This document shows, one piece after another, positions 6,126 to 14,715 of a DNA stretch of 16,975 nt. Both the position numbers and the translations under genes were made by a program. Source of the DNA: Treponema sp. (GTDB lineage Bacteria; Spirochaetota; Spirochaetia; Treponematales; Treponemataceae). The DNA lies in NCBI GenBank assembly GCA_017617145.1, contig JAFZWX010000199.1:1-16975 (forward strand), given 5' to 3'. Numbering within the stretch: position 1 is the first letter of the stretch; every line of letters starts with the position of its first letter. The notes under the pieces are model-generated. The model did no database searches, was not told the DNA's origin, and saw only the letters and a list, made by a program, of their open reading frames with translations.

Positions 6126-9100
6126 AATCAAAGTCATCCCCTTGATAACCTGCATTCTCTATAGATTTGTTAACCCAATTGCTATAATCAATCTTAGTAA
6201 GATTAAAATCATCATAATAATCATATATAAAGGAAGCATTATTATTTAATCCAATAAGATTAAGTTCTTCAGTATTCGCAGCACCCCAATAATTATTTGT
6301 AAAATCAAGACTTGGAAGATGAGAATAATCGGCATCAGTTGCATCGATTATAATGCCAGAAATATTTATAAAATTATTCTCAATGAATCTGAAATCGCCT
6401 TCAACTTGTGGGGTCGAATTAAATTCTATTGTTGAATTTATTAAATTATTTCTCTTAAAATCTCCTGCCATGTATGATTGAAACATAACTTTTGCATCTT
6501 CAATATCATTATTTTGTATATATAAAGTTTGAGGGTGATAAAAATGCATAAAGAAATCCTTTTTAATCCTATTATTCATAATAATCATGGTACGTGATCC
6601 TGGATTTCCGTAAGACCATGATTTTAACTGTAATCCTGTTTCAAAATCTGAATCAACAGATATGAACAATTTTTTATCCCAGTCACAGTTGTGGTAAATA
6701 TATACTGGACATACACAAGTAGATTCAATTACAGTTTTATCAAAATAACAAGAACCCGTTTCCTTTTCTCTCATTTCATTAAATGGCTTATAAGCATACT
6801 CAATCTTACAATACTTAAAGATATTCCCCGATTTATAATTATATGAATCATCTAATTCCAAATTTATAGAATTATTTGATATTCGTATTCCTTCCCAATA
6901 ATAAACAGAAGATATGTTCTCTCCTGTATTAACTCCTTTATTATCAGCTGATTTAGTAAAAATAATTTTATCACTAACAGTACCAATCGCATTAATTTCA
7001 CCATTGACTTTTAGATAATAACCACCAGCAAACTCAATCTGTACACCGGGTTCTATAGTCAAAACGGAACCTTCTTCAACCAAAATATTTGATTCAACAC
7101 GATACGGACTTTTTGCCTTTGTTAGTTTTAAATCACTACCTGTTAGCACTCCTCTCAAAATAGAGACTTGATTAGTTATTGTTATACTATCGCTTACTGT
7201 TGTACTAATATTTCCTGATGCATCTTTTATAGTTACATAAATTGAATATTCACCATTACCTGTATAAACCGCTTTTGGTAGTTCACTCAAATCCTTAGTA
7301 AAACTTATAGAATAATCTTGCCAATCTAAAACTGATGGATAAAGGTTTTCATATTCTGGGGCTTTTATCTGAACAGCCATTTTAGAAACACCAGACCCGG
7401 TTTCTGAAACATCTAATTTCATAGATAATGCTGCTGAATTAGTAAAATTAGTTCCATCATTGATTTCGACAGAAGATAAGACTGGCGCAGTTTTATCTTC
7501 AAGAACATATTCTCTCTCAGCACCAATTGTGCGTTCTTCAAGCGGTTCAAAATCATCTATTGTGATGCTCTGGCTATCCCAACCGTCCTTGCTAAAAGTA
7601 ATTGTATGACTTCCACTTGCAAGAATGTTAGTTGCTGTAAATGCGCCATCGCTTGTAGTACGAGCAACAACATCATCCTTATCCTTTGTTGTAACAGTAA
7701 CTAAAATGTTTGCATTATCACTCATTCCATCAAGGAAAATATACCCCTTAAGTGTCGCAGAATCAGGAATCATTTCAAGACTACCTAAATCAATAAAATC
7801 ACTAGCAATAACAACAACATCACTAGTTACCTCTGGGACATTTAACTTGCTAAAGCGAACCTTTTGAAAACCAAGAGGAATATGCTCTAGTTCCCAGGCA
7901 CCAGTTTTATCTGTAGTCATACTATATTTTTCAGAATCCAAACCATCTACTGTAACTGTAATTCCACTAGCATCTTCTGTACCAGCAAGCGAAATAACAC
8001 CCTTAAGAGTATTTGCAATTGCCTTCATTTCTACAGTGAGCACGCCGTATGTACTATCAGTCAAAACCGGGATTGTTTCTGCTTTAGCTGATAGCAGAAA
8101 ATCTTCTTTTTCAAAGCGTACGCCACCTGGATAGTTTCCACTTGGAACTGTAAATTCGTACATACCATTTAAATCTGTTATACAGGTATAGTCTGTTCCA
8201 ACAAGCTTTACAGTTATATCCGAATGATCTGTACAGCCTTCTAGATTTACAATTCCACTTATTTTACCAGTTGCCCTTATAAGTCTAACTGAATCAAGAT
8301 TCAGTGATGAATTATTGTTAAGCGAGACAGAAGAGCCTGTAAACGAACGATATCCTTCATAAGAGTAAGAAAGAATATACTCGCCCGGAGTCATTCCACT
8401 CAATGCATAAAAACCTTCTTTATTAGAAAGCGCGCTGTATATTTCTTGAGTGCTAGTTGTTTTTGTTGCGGTAATACGAACACCTGTATAATCTGTTTTA
8501 CCTTCAAGAGTTACGGTACCATACAAGGAACGCAGACTTATAGAAAGAAGCATATTAGAAGGATTAGACACAATTCCGCTTGAAACAATAAATGGATCTG
8601 AAACTCCTGTGTTAAAGCCAGATTTTGTTGCCTGAATCCGATATGTTCCTGGTGTGATTCCAACAATTGCATAGTGTCCGCTTACATCGGTTATAGTAGA
8701 ATAAGAAACAGAATTATCTTTTTCATTCGTAACAAGGACTGCAATTCCTTCGTTTGTAGCGGCAGATTCAAGAGTAACAGTACCACTTACAGAACCAGCG
8801 CTGGATTGCAATATAACGCTCTCTGCAACGGTAATAGTTTTTAATCCTACATCTACAGTAACAGAGCTGTTTGTTATAAAACCAGTTCGGCTAAAAGTAA
8901 GAATATAGCTTCCTGCATCGATATCGGAAATTGTATATACACCTTCTGGATTTGTTGTAGTTGATTTTGAAATTTTTGAATCGCTTGAACTTTGCAGCAA
9001 AACTGTTGTTCCTTCAAAACCACTGCCCATACCGGCAAGTACACAGGAACCTGTTATAGAATATGTAGTTTTTTCGGAAATTATAAGTTCATCAAGATTA

Positions 9101-10620
9101 ATTTTATCTCCTATTGAAACAGATACATTTGGTTGAGTTACATTTTTATAACCAGGATAAGCCGCAGTAATTGTATATAGACCTGGCGCAACAGAATCAA
9201 AAGTATATGTTCCGTCTGCAGAAGAAAGCGCATAATATGATTTTGATACAGGATTATTCTGGGCATCATATTCTGCTGCTCGTTCTGCTATAACGCTTAC
9301 ACCTGCTTTTGTAGAATTTTCAACTTTAATTTTGCCGGAAATTGAACCGCCGTCTTCTTTTAATACAATTCTTGCTATGTTTGTTACTCTGGCTCCCGTA
9401 ATTATTATGTCATTAACAGACTGTCCTACATAGCCATCCTTATGGAATTCCACGCTGTAAGTTCCCGGCGTTACATCATTTATTGTCCAGTTGCCTGTTT
9501 CTGTTGTGTTTGCGGTATAGGAATGAACATTTGCGGCATCTGTCAGGACAATGCTGATACCAGAAAAATCTGAAATTTTATCTCCCAAAAGCACAGAACC
9601 TTTTACAGTTCCTTTTGCATAATACAGTGTAAAGTCTGAATCGATTATGGCTTTTGGTTCATCGCTTGTTTCTGTAAACAAAAGAATATTTTCCTGTTCT
9701 GAATAGGTATAACCGGCATACATTGCCCTTATTGTATACATTCCCTGAGGAACACCTGTCATACTGAAGGTTCCGTCTTTCGAAGTATAAGCGGCAAATG
9801 AAGTACCCGGAATAAAAACCGTTATTCCTGTATGATCAGATTCTTCTTCTCCCGATTTATCATATTTTAAGGCTTTTCCGGTAATAGTACCTGTTGGCTT
9901 TAATATAACCTGGCCTAAATCTGTTCCTGTACCTTCATCAGGGATTGTTTTTATTTGCACAGAAACAATTGGTTCGCCGTTTTCGTCTGTTTGAACAACA
10001 GCTGGAGTACGTGCGGCTCTGGCAGCTCTTGAATTGATTGCAGTACCTGGAGCCTTATTTGAAAAATAAAAATCATAAGACTTGCTTGTATCAAGGCCAT
10101 CTATATAGAAGGATTCTCCTATTTTTCCTTCTTTTACAAGGCCTGGTAAATCGGAAGATGAAATATAAACTGTGCTGGAAGCAAGTTTTGTTTTTACTTC
10201 ATCGCTTAAATTCTCTGCCAGTGCTAAAACACCTGTTATTACACCAAGCCGACTTGCAGTTTTTCCTGCATTAAGATTATATTTGGCGGTTACAACAGCA
10301 CTGTGATTTTCACCGGAATAGGCAATGGCACGGACAGTTTTTGAACCTATGATATTAAAAGGACCTGTGTATCGGTTTGAAGCATTCGTTGGAACTGAAT
10401 CGTCTGTTGTATAATAAATATCTGCATCGGAATCATCTATATTAATGCTGATAGTTTTGAATCCTTCTGAATAATCACCTGCGGCAGGACTTAAAACAGG
10501 AACAGCGACTTTTTTTGATTTGGATTCGGTAGAATTACTGTCATCTACATTATGCTGACAAGAAAAAAGACAGAACAAAGAAATGACAACCAGTGTGAAA
10601 AGGAAAAACTTTTTAAGCAT
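6106..10620 (-). CDS. Giant multidomain surface lipoprotein with carboxypeptidase-regulatory-like repeats
   Basis: A 1504-residue protein with a lipoprotein signal (LFSC, Cys21). Domains in order: a chitobiase/hexosaminidase C-terminal-like domain (about 38-115, IYYTTDDSVPT); a degenerate repeat (about 125-240) with an odd SRAARAAR stretch at 198-205; nine repeats of about 80 residues starting near 244, 336, 425, 519, 608, 697, 784, 869 and 954, each with a G-x-(I/V)-x-G opening strand and most with a (D)GxY/F...PGxYxxxxxxxGY core (CarboxypepD_reg/Cna-B-like beta-sandwiches); an Ig-like domain (about 1043-1150, TAPVLSSVEI, KDASGNIS); and a parallel-beta-helix-like end (about 1152-1504, LTIEPGVQIEF, NNYWGA). 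No catalytic motif is visible, so adhesion or glycan contact is inferred. AAGGAGG lies before the ATG, and a separate promoter lies upstream. The 3' part encoding the helix is clearly richer in A/T than the repeat region. Confidence 0.88.
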   Translation of the reverse strand: MLKKFFLFTLVVISLFCLFSCQHNVDDSNSTESKSKKVAVPVLSPAAGDYSEGFKTISINIDDSDADIYYTTDDSVPTNASNRYTGPFNIIGSKTVRAIAYSGENHSAVVTAKYNLNAGKTASRLGVITGVLALAENLSDEVKTKLASSTVYISSSDLPGLVKEGKIGESFYIDGLDTSKSYDFYFSNKAPGTAINSRAARAARTPAVVQTDENGEPIVSVQIKTIPDEGTGTDLGQVILKPTGTITGKALKYDKSGEEESDHTGITVFIPGTSFAAYTSKDGTFSMTGVPQGMYTIRAMYAGYTYSEQENILLFTETSDEPKAIIDSDFTLYYAKGTVKGSVLLGDKISDFSGISIVLTDAANVHSYTANTTETGNWTINDVTPGTYSVEFHKDGYVGQSVNDIIITGARVTNIARIVLKEDGGSISGKIKVENSTKAGVSVIAERAAEYDAQNNPVSKSYYALSSADGTYTFDSVAPGLYTITAAYPGYKNVTQPNVSVSIGDKINLDELIISEKTTYSITGSCVLAGMGSGFEGTTVLLQSSSDSKISKSTTTNPEGVYTISDIDAGSYILTFSRTGFITNSSVTVDVGLKTITVAESVILQSSAGSVSGTVTLESAATNEGIAVLVTNEKDNSVSYSTITDVSGHYAIVGITPGTYRIQATKSGFNTGVSDPFIVSSGIVSNPSNMLLSISLRSLYGTVTLEGKTDYTGVRITATKTTSTQEIYSALSNKEGFYALSGMTPGEYILSYSYEGYRSFTGSSVSLNNNSSLNLDSVRLIRATGKISGIVNLEGCTDHSDITVKLVGTDYTCITDLNGMYEFTVPSGNYPGGVRFEKEDFLLSAKAETIPVLTDSTYGVLTVEMKAIANTLKGVISLAGTEDASGITVTVDGLDSEKYSMTTDKTGAWELEHIPLGFQKVRFSKLNVPEVTSDVVVIASDFIDLGSLEMIPDSATLKGYIFLDGMSDNANILVTVTTKDKDDVVARTTSDGAFTATNILASGSHTITFSKDGWDSQSITIDDFEPLEERTIGAEREYVLEDKTAPVLSSVEINDGTNFTNSAALSMKLDVSETGSGVSKMAVQIKAPEYENLYPSVLDWQDYSISFTKDLSELPKAVYTGNGEYSIYVTIKDASGNISTTVSDSITITNQVSILRGVLTGSDLKLTKAKSPYRVESNILVEEGSVLTIEPGVQIEFAGGYYLKVNGEINAIGTVSDKIIFTKSADNKGVNTGENISSVYYWEGIRISNNSINLELDDSYNYKSGNIFKYCKIEYAYKPFNEMREKETGSCYFDKTVIESTCVCPVYIYHNCDWDKKLFISVDSDFETGLQLKSWSYGNPGSRTMIIMNNRIKKDFFMHFYHPQTLYIQNNDIEDAKVMFQSYMAGDFKRNNLINSTIEFNSTPQVEGDFRFIENNFINISGIIIDATDADYSHLPSLDFTNNYWGAANTEELNLIGLNNNASFIYDYYDDFNLTKIDYSNWVNKSIENAGYQGDDFDFSLLAE

Positions 10621-10648
10621 AAATACTTCCTCCTTATTTTATTCATTA

Positions 10649-10677
10649 AGTATATTTCCCATAATATTAAAAGTCAA
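10649..10677 (-). promoter_or_regulatory. Promoter of the giant lipoprotein gene
   Basis: TTGACT (10677-10672), 17 bases, TATACT (10654-10649) on the minus strand: ten of twelve consensus positions. It predicts a leader of about 22 bases with AAGGAGGAAG as ribosome site. It is divergent from the promoter at 10686-10714. Confidence 0.75.
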
Positions 10678-10685
10678 TTTTAAAA

Positions 10686-10714
10686 TGGAAAACTACATAG
10701 ACCTGTGTTAAAAT
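10686..10714 (+). promoter_or_regulatory. Promoter of the permease-phosphatase operon
   Basis: TGGAAA (10686-10691), 17 bases, TAAAAT (10709-10714), with a TGT immediately before the -10 box (extended -10). The predicted start near 10721 leaves about 23 bases before the ATG at 10744, including AAAGGAG. Confidence 0.55.
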
Positions 10715-10743
10715 AAAAAAGACAAATTCAAAAGGAGCATTCC

Positions 10744-11931
10744 ATGGAAAATCAAACAGGAAATAAATCAGAAGCAAATGAAATTCAAAGTGAATCGCGG
10801 CTGACTTTTATGGAAGCTACAAGCATCATTGTTGGGCACGGTGTTGGAGCTGGAATTCTTGCGGTACCGTATCTTGCGTCGCGGGCACCCTGGTGGGATT
10901 TTCTTTGGATTCTGGCTGTGGCTTATGCTGTGAATCTTTTGCTTCATTTGATGATTGCGGAATTGTCGCTTAACAACAACGGAGCTCAGTTTGTAAAATG
11001 TTTTGAAAACGAGCTTTTTACCGGGCGGTTCAAAAAGGTTGCCACCTGGATTGTATTCGGCTTCCTTGCATTCAGCGTTTTGTGTAATGTTGCAAGCTTT
11101 ATAACAGGTTCTGCGGCGGTTTTCACAAGCTGGTTTGGACTACCTTCGTGGGCCGGAATGCTTATCTACTATATAATAGCGGGACTTGTTGTTTTCTTTG
11201 GAATGAAGATTGTGGGAATCTGCGAAAAGTATTCTGTAATTGCGATGGTTCTGGTTATAGGAATTCTTTTTGTAGCAACTGTTACTTCTCAAACCAGCGC
11301 ACTGCCACACACCTTTATTGCTTCTACTAACGCAATGGCACTTTACAGTACGGTTGCATTTTCGCTTTCGGCAGTAATGAGTGTACCTCAGGTTGTAAAA
11401 GGAGTTAGCGGCGACAGAAAAAAGATAATAGGTGCGATTGCAACTGGAACAGGTATAAACGCTTTTCTTATAATTGTTGTTACTTTTATGACACTCTTGG
11501 GCGCAGGTCAGGCAATCACCAAAAACGGTGCACTTGTTGATTTAAGTGCAAGCCTTGGCGGCTGGGTAAGCATTGTAGGATACGTTTTCTCGCTGCTGGC
11601 ACTTTCCACTTCTTTCTGGGCAAATACTCTGAACATGCGCGACATAATCAATGAACAGACAAAATGGAACCTAAGGCTCTGCTGGCTTTTGGCAACACTT
11701 CCATGTCTTATTCTTGCTCTTTGCGGAATGTCAAGCTTTGTAGGATTTGCAAGACTTGCAGGAGTGATTCAGGTTCTCACGGGAATTGGAATTATTATTG
11801 CTTATAATCGTTCAAGACGACGTGCAGGACAAAGTCTGATTTGCGGAAGATTTGGAACCTTGCCATTCCAGATTATAGTTATTTTGAGTTCAATAATGGC
11901 AACTGTGGGCTCAGTAATTGCGGTGAAATAA
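10744..11931 (+). CDS. Amino-acid permease, aromatic/hydroxy amino acid (HAAAP-like) family
   Basis: A 395-residue membrane protein with about 11 hydrophobic segments after a polar N-terminal tail (1-20). The first segment contains IIVGHGVGAGILAVPYLA (about 29-45), the glycine-rich unwound helix of LeuT-fold amino-acid permeases. The overall layout resembles TyrP/Mtr-like and SLC36/38-like carriers, which import aromatic or small neutral amino acids with a proton or sodium. AAGGAG lies seven bases before the ATG, a clear start. Its stop overlaps the ATG of the next gene (TAATG), so permease and downstream enzyme are made together. The substrate is not evident. An APC-superfamily member of another subgroup is the main alternative. 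Confidence 0.85.
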   Translation: MENQTGNKSEANEIQSESRLTFMEATSIIVGHGVGAGILAVPYLASRAPWWDFLWILAVAYAVNLLLHLMIAELSLNNNGAQFVKCFENELFTGRFKKVATWIVFGFLAFSVLCNVASFITGSAAVFTSWFGLPSWAGMLIYYIIAGLVVFFGMKIVGICEKYSVIAMVLVIGILFVATVTSQTSALPHTFIASTNAMALYSTVAFSLSAVMSVPQVVKGVSGDRKKIIGAIATGTGINAFLIIVVTFMTLLGAGQAITKNGALVDLSASLGGWVSIVGYVFSLLALSTSFWANTLNMRDIINEQTKWNLRLCWLLATLPCLILALCGMSSFVGFARLAGVIQVLTGIGIIIAYNRSRRRAGQSLICGRFGTLPFQIIVILSSIMATVGSVIAVK

Positions 11932-12719
11932 TGAATTGTATAACTCAAGTTGCAGGAACAATACTTTCTCTTTTGGATGCGCCTTCTGATGCGCAGATGG
12001 CACAACCTATAGCCGAGGTGCTCGACAAGGCGCAGGAAAAATTCACCAGTCCAAAATGTGATCGCGTTGTGATGTATAACCCCGATGCCATTGCACTTTG
12101 GATTTATAAAAAATACTACAAAAAATATTTTGCTCAATTGGAGCAGGCCACAGATTTGATTCTTCCAATGCTGTCCGTTTTTCCGCCGGTTACGCCGGTT
12201 TGTTTTGGCTCAATGTATTCGGGACTGCAGCCAGAAGTTCACGGAATCCAAAGCTATACAAAGCCAGTGCTACGCTGCGAAACAGTTTTTGACCGTCTGA
12301 TTGCCGCCGGTAAAAAAGCAGCGATTGTTTCTACCGAAGGAGATTCCATAAGCCTGATTTTCCTTGAGCGCCAGATGGATTATTTTATTTACAAAACAGT
12401 AAAAGAATGCAACAACAAAGCCGCCGAACTTATTAAGAACGACGAGTACGATTTGATAGTTCTTTATAACACAAACTACGATTACTGGATGCACCGTTCT
12501 TCGCCGACAGGTATTCCTGCAAAAAATGCACTGAAGAAAAATGTGGAAGAATACCTTTTGCTCAAAGACCTTATAAAATCAGAATGGCAGGGCAAACACA
12601 AAACCGCACTTGCCTTTGCCCCCGACCACGGCTGTCACCGCTGGATGGGACTTTTAGGAACCCATGGTATTGATGCACCTTGCGACATGAATACGGTGCA
12701 TGGGTGGAGTTTTATATAA
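11931..12719 (+). CDS. Small alkaline-phosphatase-superfamily hydrolase
   Basis: A 262-residue protein without signal peptide, probably cytoplasmic. The pattern fits the metal-dependent alkaline phosphatase/nucleotide pyrophosphatase fold: an early Asp (YNPDAI, Asp52), a nucleophile region PPVTPVCFGSMYSGLQPEVHGI with Thr88 as likely nucleophile, an Asp-x-x-x-His metal pair (DYWMH, Asp184 and His188), DHG (Asp232, His233) and a last His in GTHG (His245). It is short for the family and lacks room for a cap domain. The ATG at 11931 overlaps the permease stop by one base and has no good ribosome site, so translation is probably coupled. A TTG start further upstream would overlap the permease by 91 bases and is unlikely. 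The natural substrate, a phosphomonoester, phosphodiester or sulfate ester, cannot be told. Confidence 0.75.
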   Translation: MNCITQVAGTILSLLDAPSDAQMAQPIAEVLDKAQEKFTSPKCDRVVMYNPDAIALWIYKKYYKKYFAQLEQATDLILPMLSVFPPVTPVCFGSMYSGLQPEVHGIQSYTKPVLRCETVFDRLIAAGKKAAIVSTEGDSISLIFLERQMDYFIYKTVKECNNKAAELIKNDEYDLIVLYNTNYDYWMHRSSPTGIPAKNALKKNVEEYLLLKDLIKSEWQGKHKTALAFAPDHGCHRWMGLLGTHGIDAPCDMNTVHGWSFI

Positions 12720-12738
12720 TAAAGATATTATTTATTTT
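12716..12738. terminator. Weak hairpin between convergent genes
   Basis: ATAATA (12716-12721) and TATTAT (12726-12731) form a six-pair A/T stem with a four-base loop, followed by TTATTTT on the plus strand. It is the only structure between the phosphatase and cellulase genes, which converge with a 12-base gap. The stem is weak, so function is doubtful. Confidence 0.25.
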
Positions 12739-14627
12739 GCCATTTCATCAAGCATTGCCTGCACGAGTTCGGGCTCAAAAAACTTTTTATTTATGCGGTC
12801 AATTTCGGCCATGGAATTTTCGCTGCTGCCACAATCCCACCAGCATACTGCCATTCCATATTGACGCGCAGTTTTTGTAAGATACTTTGCCCACGCAAGC
12901 CTCTCTTCATAAGGCAAAGGCCCTTTTTCTGCACCAGTTTCGCCGATTACAACCGGTATACCCTTTTTTACATACTGTTCATTAAGCTCACCAAGAAGAT
13001 TTGCAATATTATTCTGCATGCGTTCCGAAAACTTATTCTGATCTTCGTCGCGCCAGCCGGGATATTTATGAACAGTTAAAATCAGTTTATCGTTTGCAGT
13101 ATCCTGTGGCATTTCAAACAAGCCTGTCGAAAATATTCCTCGCTCTTCATCATCCATCTTTTTCAGGACAGTTTCTATATGCGTACAAAGCCCCGGAATC
13201 ATCACAAAACGGTTTGCATTATTTCCGCCGGTAGCCCTTATTGCATCAAGACAAACCTGATTATATTCATTCAAAACTTTGTATTCTGCAAGACATTCAG
13301 AACATTCTCGATTGTCGCACCAATAGCCTTTTATACTTCCATCAAGATTATAAAAAGCACTTTTCATTCCAGGCGTCCATTCGTGGTCGGTTCTATCTCT
13401 GTAGGTAGCTGGATGTTCGTCGCGCGAATTTCGTGGTTCATTCATTGTTTCAAAAATCAGGTGCTCGTCATAACCATTATTGAAAGCAGTTGCAATTTGA
13501 GTCCAGATTGAATTTAAAAAGCGTTTTGATTCTGCCTGATCTTCTGGGTTCGAGCTTACAATGTAACCGTCGGCATAACCAAGTGGAGAAGGCATTTTGC
13601 GTTTTGAATATTCCCAGCTGCTGGAAGTTTTACGGATTGTATTTTCGTGCTCACCGTGCACCGAATGATGCTCATTCAAAATTACGTAGTAACCTGCCCC
13701 AATTGCATAATCAACAATTGTTTTTACGCGTGTCATAAAATCAGGGTCAATCGTATATTTGTCGTCGATTATGTGATCAAACCAGGTAACTGGAATGCGG
13801 ATTGTTCTGTAGCCATTGGCGTAAGGAAAATCAATAAGTTCTTTTGTCGTTTCGGTTTTTTCCCAGTGAAATTCAGTTTCAATTCCCTGTTCCCAGTAAT
13901 TTGGTTGCCAGCCAAAAGAATGGGCATCAAAAGTGTTCCCAAGATTCCAGCCAAGCTGCATCTGTTTTACAAGGTCAATTGCAGGAATTGAAGTGTCAAA
14001 ACTTTTACTGCCAGTATCGATAACAGGTTCTGAAATTATTTTATTTTGCGTAAGACAAAGCCTTGTAATTTTATATTCAACAGGAGAATCGGTAATACAC
14101 CAGATTTGAATCTGATTAATTGAGTTCTTAAAATCCTTGTTCAACAACAAATATTGAACCCGACGTTTTCGTTCGCAAAGCTGATTTTCGGTAGTTTTGT
14201 CATCATCACCATACTGGCATTGAAGTCTGAATGGAAGATTTGTTTGACCACCATCATCACACGGTTCATAATCAATTCTGATATATCGATAATCTGAAGC
14301 ATCAAAATTATTTAAATTAATAACACCGGCCTTCCATTTTGTATCAAGGTGAAGGATTTTTGTCGTGCTGTCATAAGTTCCGCAATCTTCTATAGAATCC
14401 GAGGACTTTTTCCAGAATTTTATTTTTGAAAGGTCAATATCATAATCTTCAAGTGGCTGAGAGATTTCATCTTCAGAGACTGCAAAAGGTTTTATTTCAA
14501 GTTCAGAATTGTCGCCTGGTACTGAAGTTTTATTTTCTGCACCTGATTCAGCTTCCGGCTTGAGAAACAAGTTACATCCACAAAACATAAAAGCAATGAT
14601 GATTAGAAAAATAAGCTTCTTAAACAT
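12732..14627 (-). CDS. GH5 endoglucanase lipoprotein with N-terminal beta-sandwich module
   Basis: A 631-residue secreted glycoside hydrolase. The signal peptide ends at MFCGC (Cys18), giving a lipid anchor, followed by an acidic linker (about 22-60). Residues about 64-195 form a beta-rich module that is not clearly a named family and is probably carbohydrate-binding (tandem aromatic and Asp/Gly-rich strands). The GH5 barrel is at about 215-625. It shows GWNLGNTFDA (226-235), Arg277, NEHH (318-321), general acid/base Glu397 (ETMNEP), HKY (520-522), nucleophile Glu563 (VVIGETG) and CWWDCG (595-600). The opening WNLGNT motif suggests the GH5_4-type endoglucanase group acting on beta-1,4-glucan or xyloglucan. 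No Shine-Dalgarno is present; TATAAT ends six bases before the ATG. It is divergent from the esterase gene. Confidence 0.93.
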   Translation of the reverse strand: MFKKLIFLIIIAFMFCGCNLFLKPEAESGAENKTSVPGDNSELEIKPFAVSEDEISQPLEDYDIDLSKIKFWKKSSDSIEDCGTYDSTTKILHLDTKWKAGVINLNNFDASDYRYIRIDYEPCDDGGQTNLPFRLQCQYGDDDKTTENQLCERKRRVQYLLLNKDFKNSINQIQIWCITDSPVEYKITRLCLTQNKIISEPVIDTGSKSFDTSIPAIDLVKQMQLGWNLGNTFDAHSFGWQPNYWEQGIETEFHWEKTETTKELIDFPYANGYRTIRIPVTWFDHIIDDKYTIDPDFMTRVKTIVDYAIGAGYYVILNEHHSVHGEHENTIRKTSSSWEYSKRKMPSPLGYADGYIVSSNPEDQAESKRFLNSIWTQIATAFNNGYDEHLIFETMNEPRNSRDEHPATYRDRTDHEWTPGMKSAFYNLDGSIKGYWCDNRECSECLAEYKVLNEYNQVCLDAIRATGGNNANRFVMIPGLCTHIETVLKKMDDEERGIFSTGLFEMPQDTANDKLILTVHKYPGWRDEDQNKFSERMQNNIANLLGELNEQYVKKGIPVVIGETGAEKGPLPYEERLAWAKYLTKTARQYGMAVCWWDCGSSENSMAEIDRINKKFFEPELVQAMLDEMAK

Positions 14628-14633
14628 AATATC

Positions 14634-14664
14634 ATTATAGCATGGAAAAATGTTAATATTTCAA
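14634..14664 (-). promoter_or_regulatory. Cellulase promoter, probably leaderless
   Basis: On the minus strand an extended -10 TGCTATAAT (TATAAT at 14639-14634) ends six bases before the ATG at 14627. TTGAAA (14664-14659) lies 19 bases upstream, long but tolerable with an extended -10. Transcription should start at or within a base or two of the ATG. No ribosome site fits. Confidence 0.65.
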
Positions 14665-14681
14665 ATAATTTATTTTTTTTC

Positions 14682-14709
14682 TTGCTCATTATGATTTTTT
14701 TAGTAAAAT
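14682..14709 (+). promoter_or_regulatory. Esterase promoter, probably leaderless
   Basis: TAAAAT (14704-14709) ends six bases before the ATG at 14716. A weak TTGCTC (14682-14687) lies 16 bases upstream. No Shine-Dalgarno is present. The promoter faces that of the cellulase within an 88-base intergenic region. Confidence 0.5.
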
Positions 14710-14715
14710 AAACCT

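Noticed and set aside
7540..9900. CRISPR-like or tandem DNA repeat in the large lipoprotein gene
   Set aside because: The periodicity is at the protein level (about 80 residues) and the DNA copies are too diverged to be a DNA repeat array.
11841..11930. Longer phosphatase-like gene starting at the TTG at 11841
   Set aside because: It would overlap the permease by 91 bases with no ribosome site. The TAATG overlap at 11931 gives a natural coupled start.
12680..13991. Several plus-strand open frames opposite the cellulase gene
   Set aside because: They mirror the cellulase coding strand, overlap each other, are rich in Phe, Cys and Ser as antisense frames are, and have no start signals.
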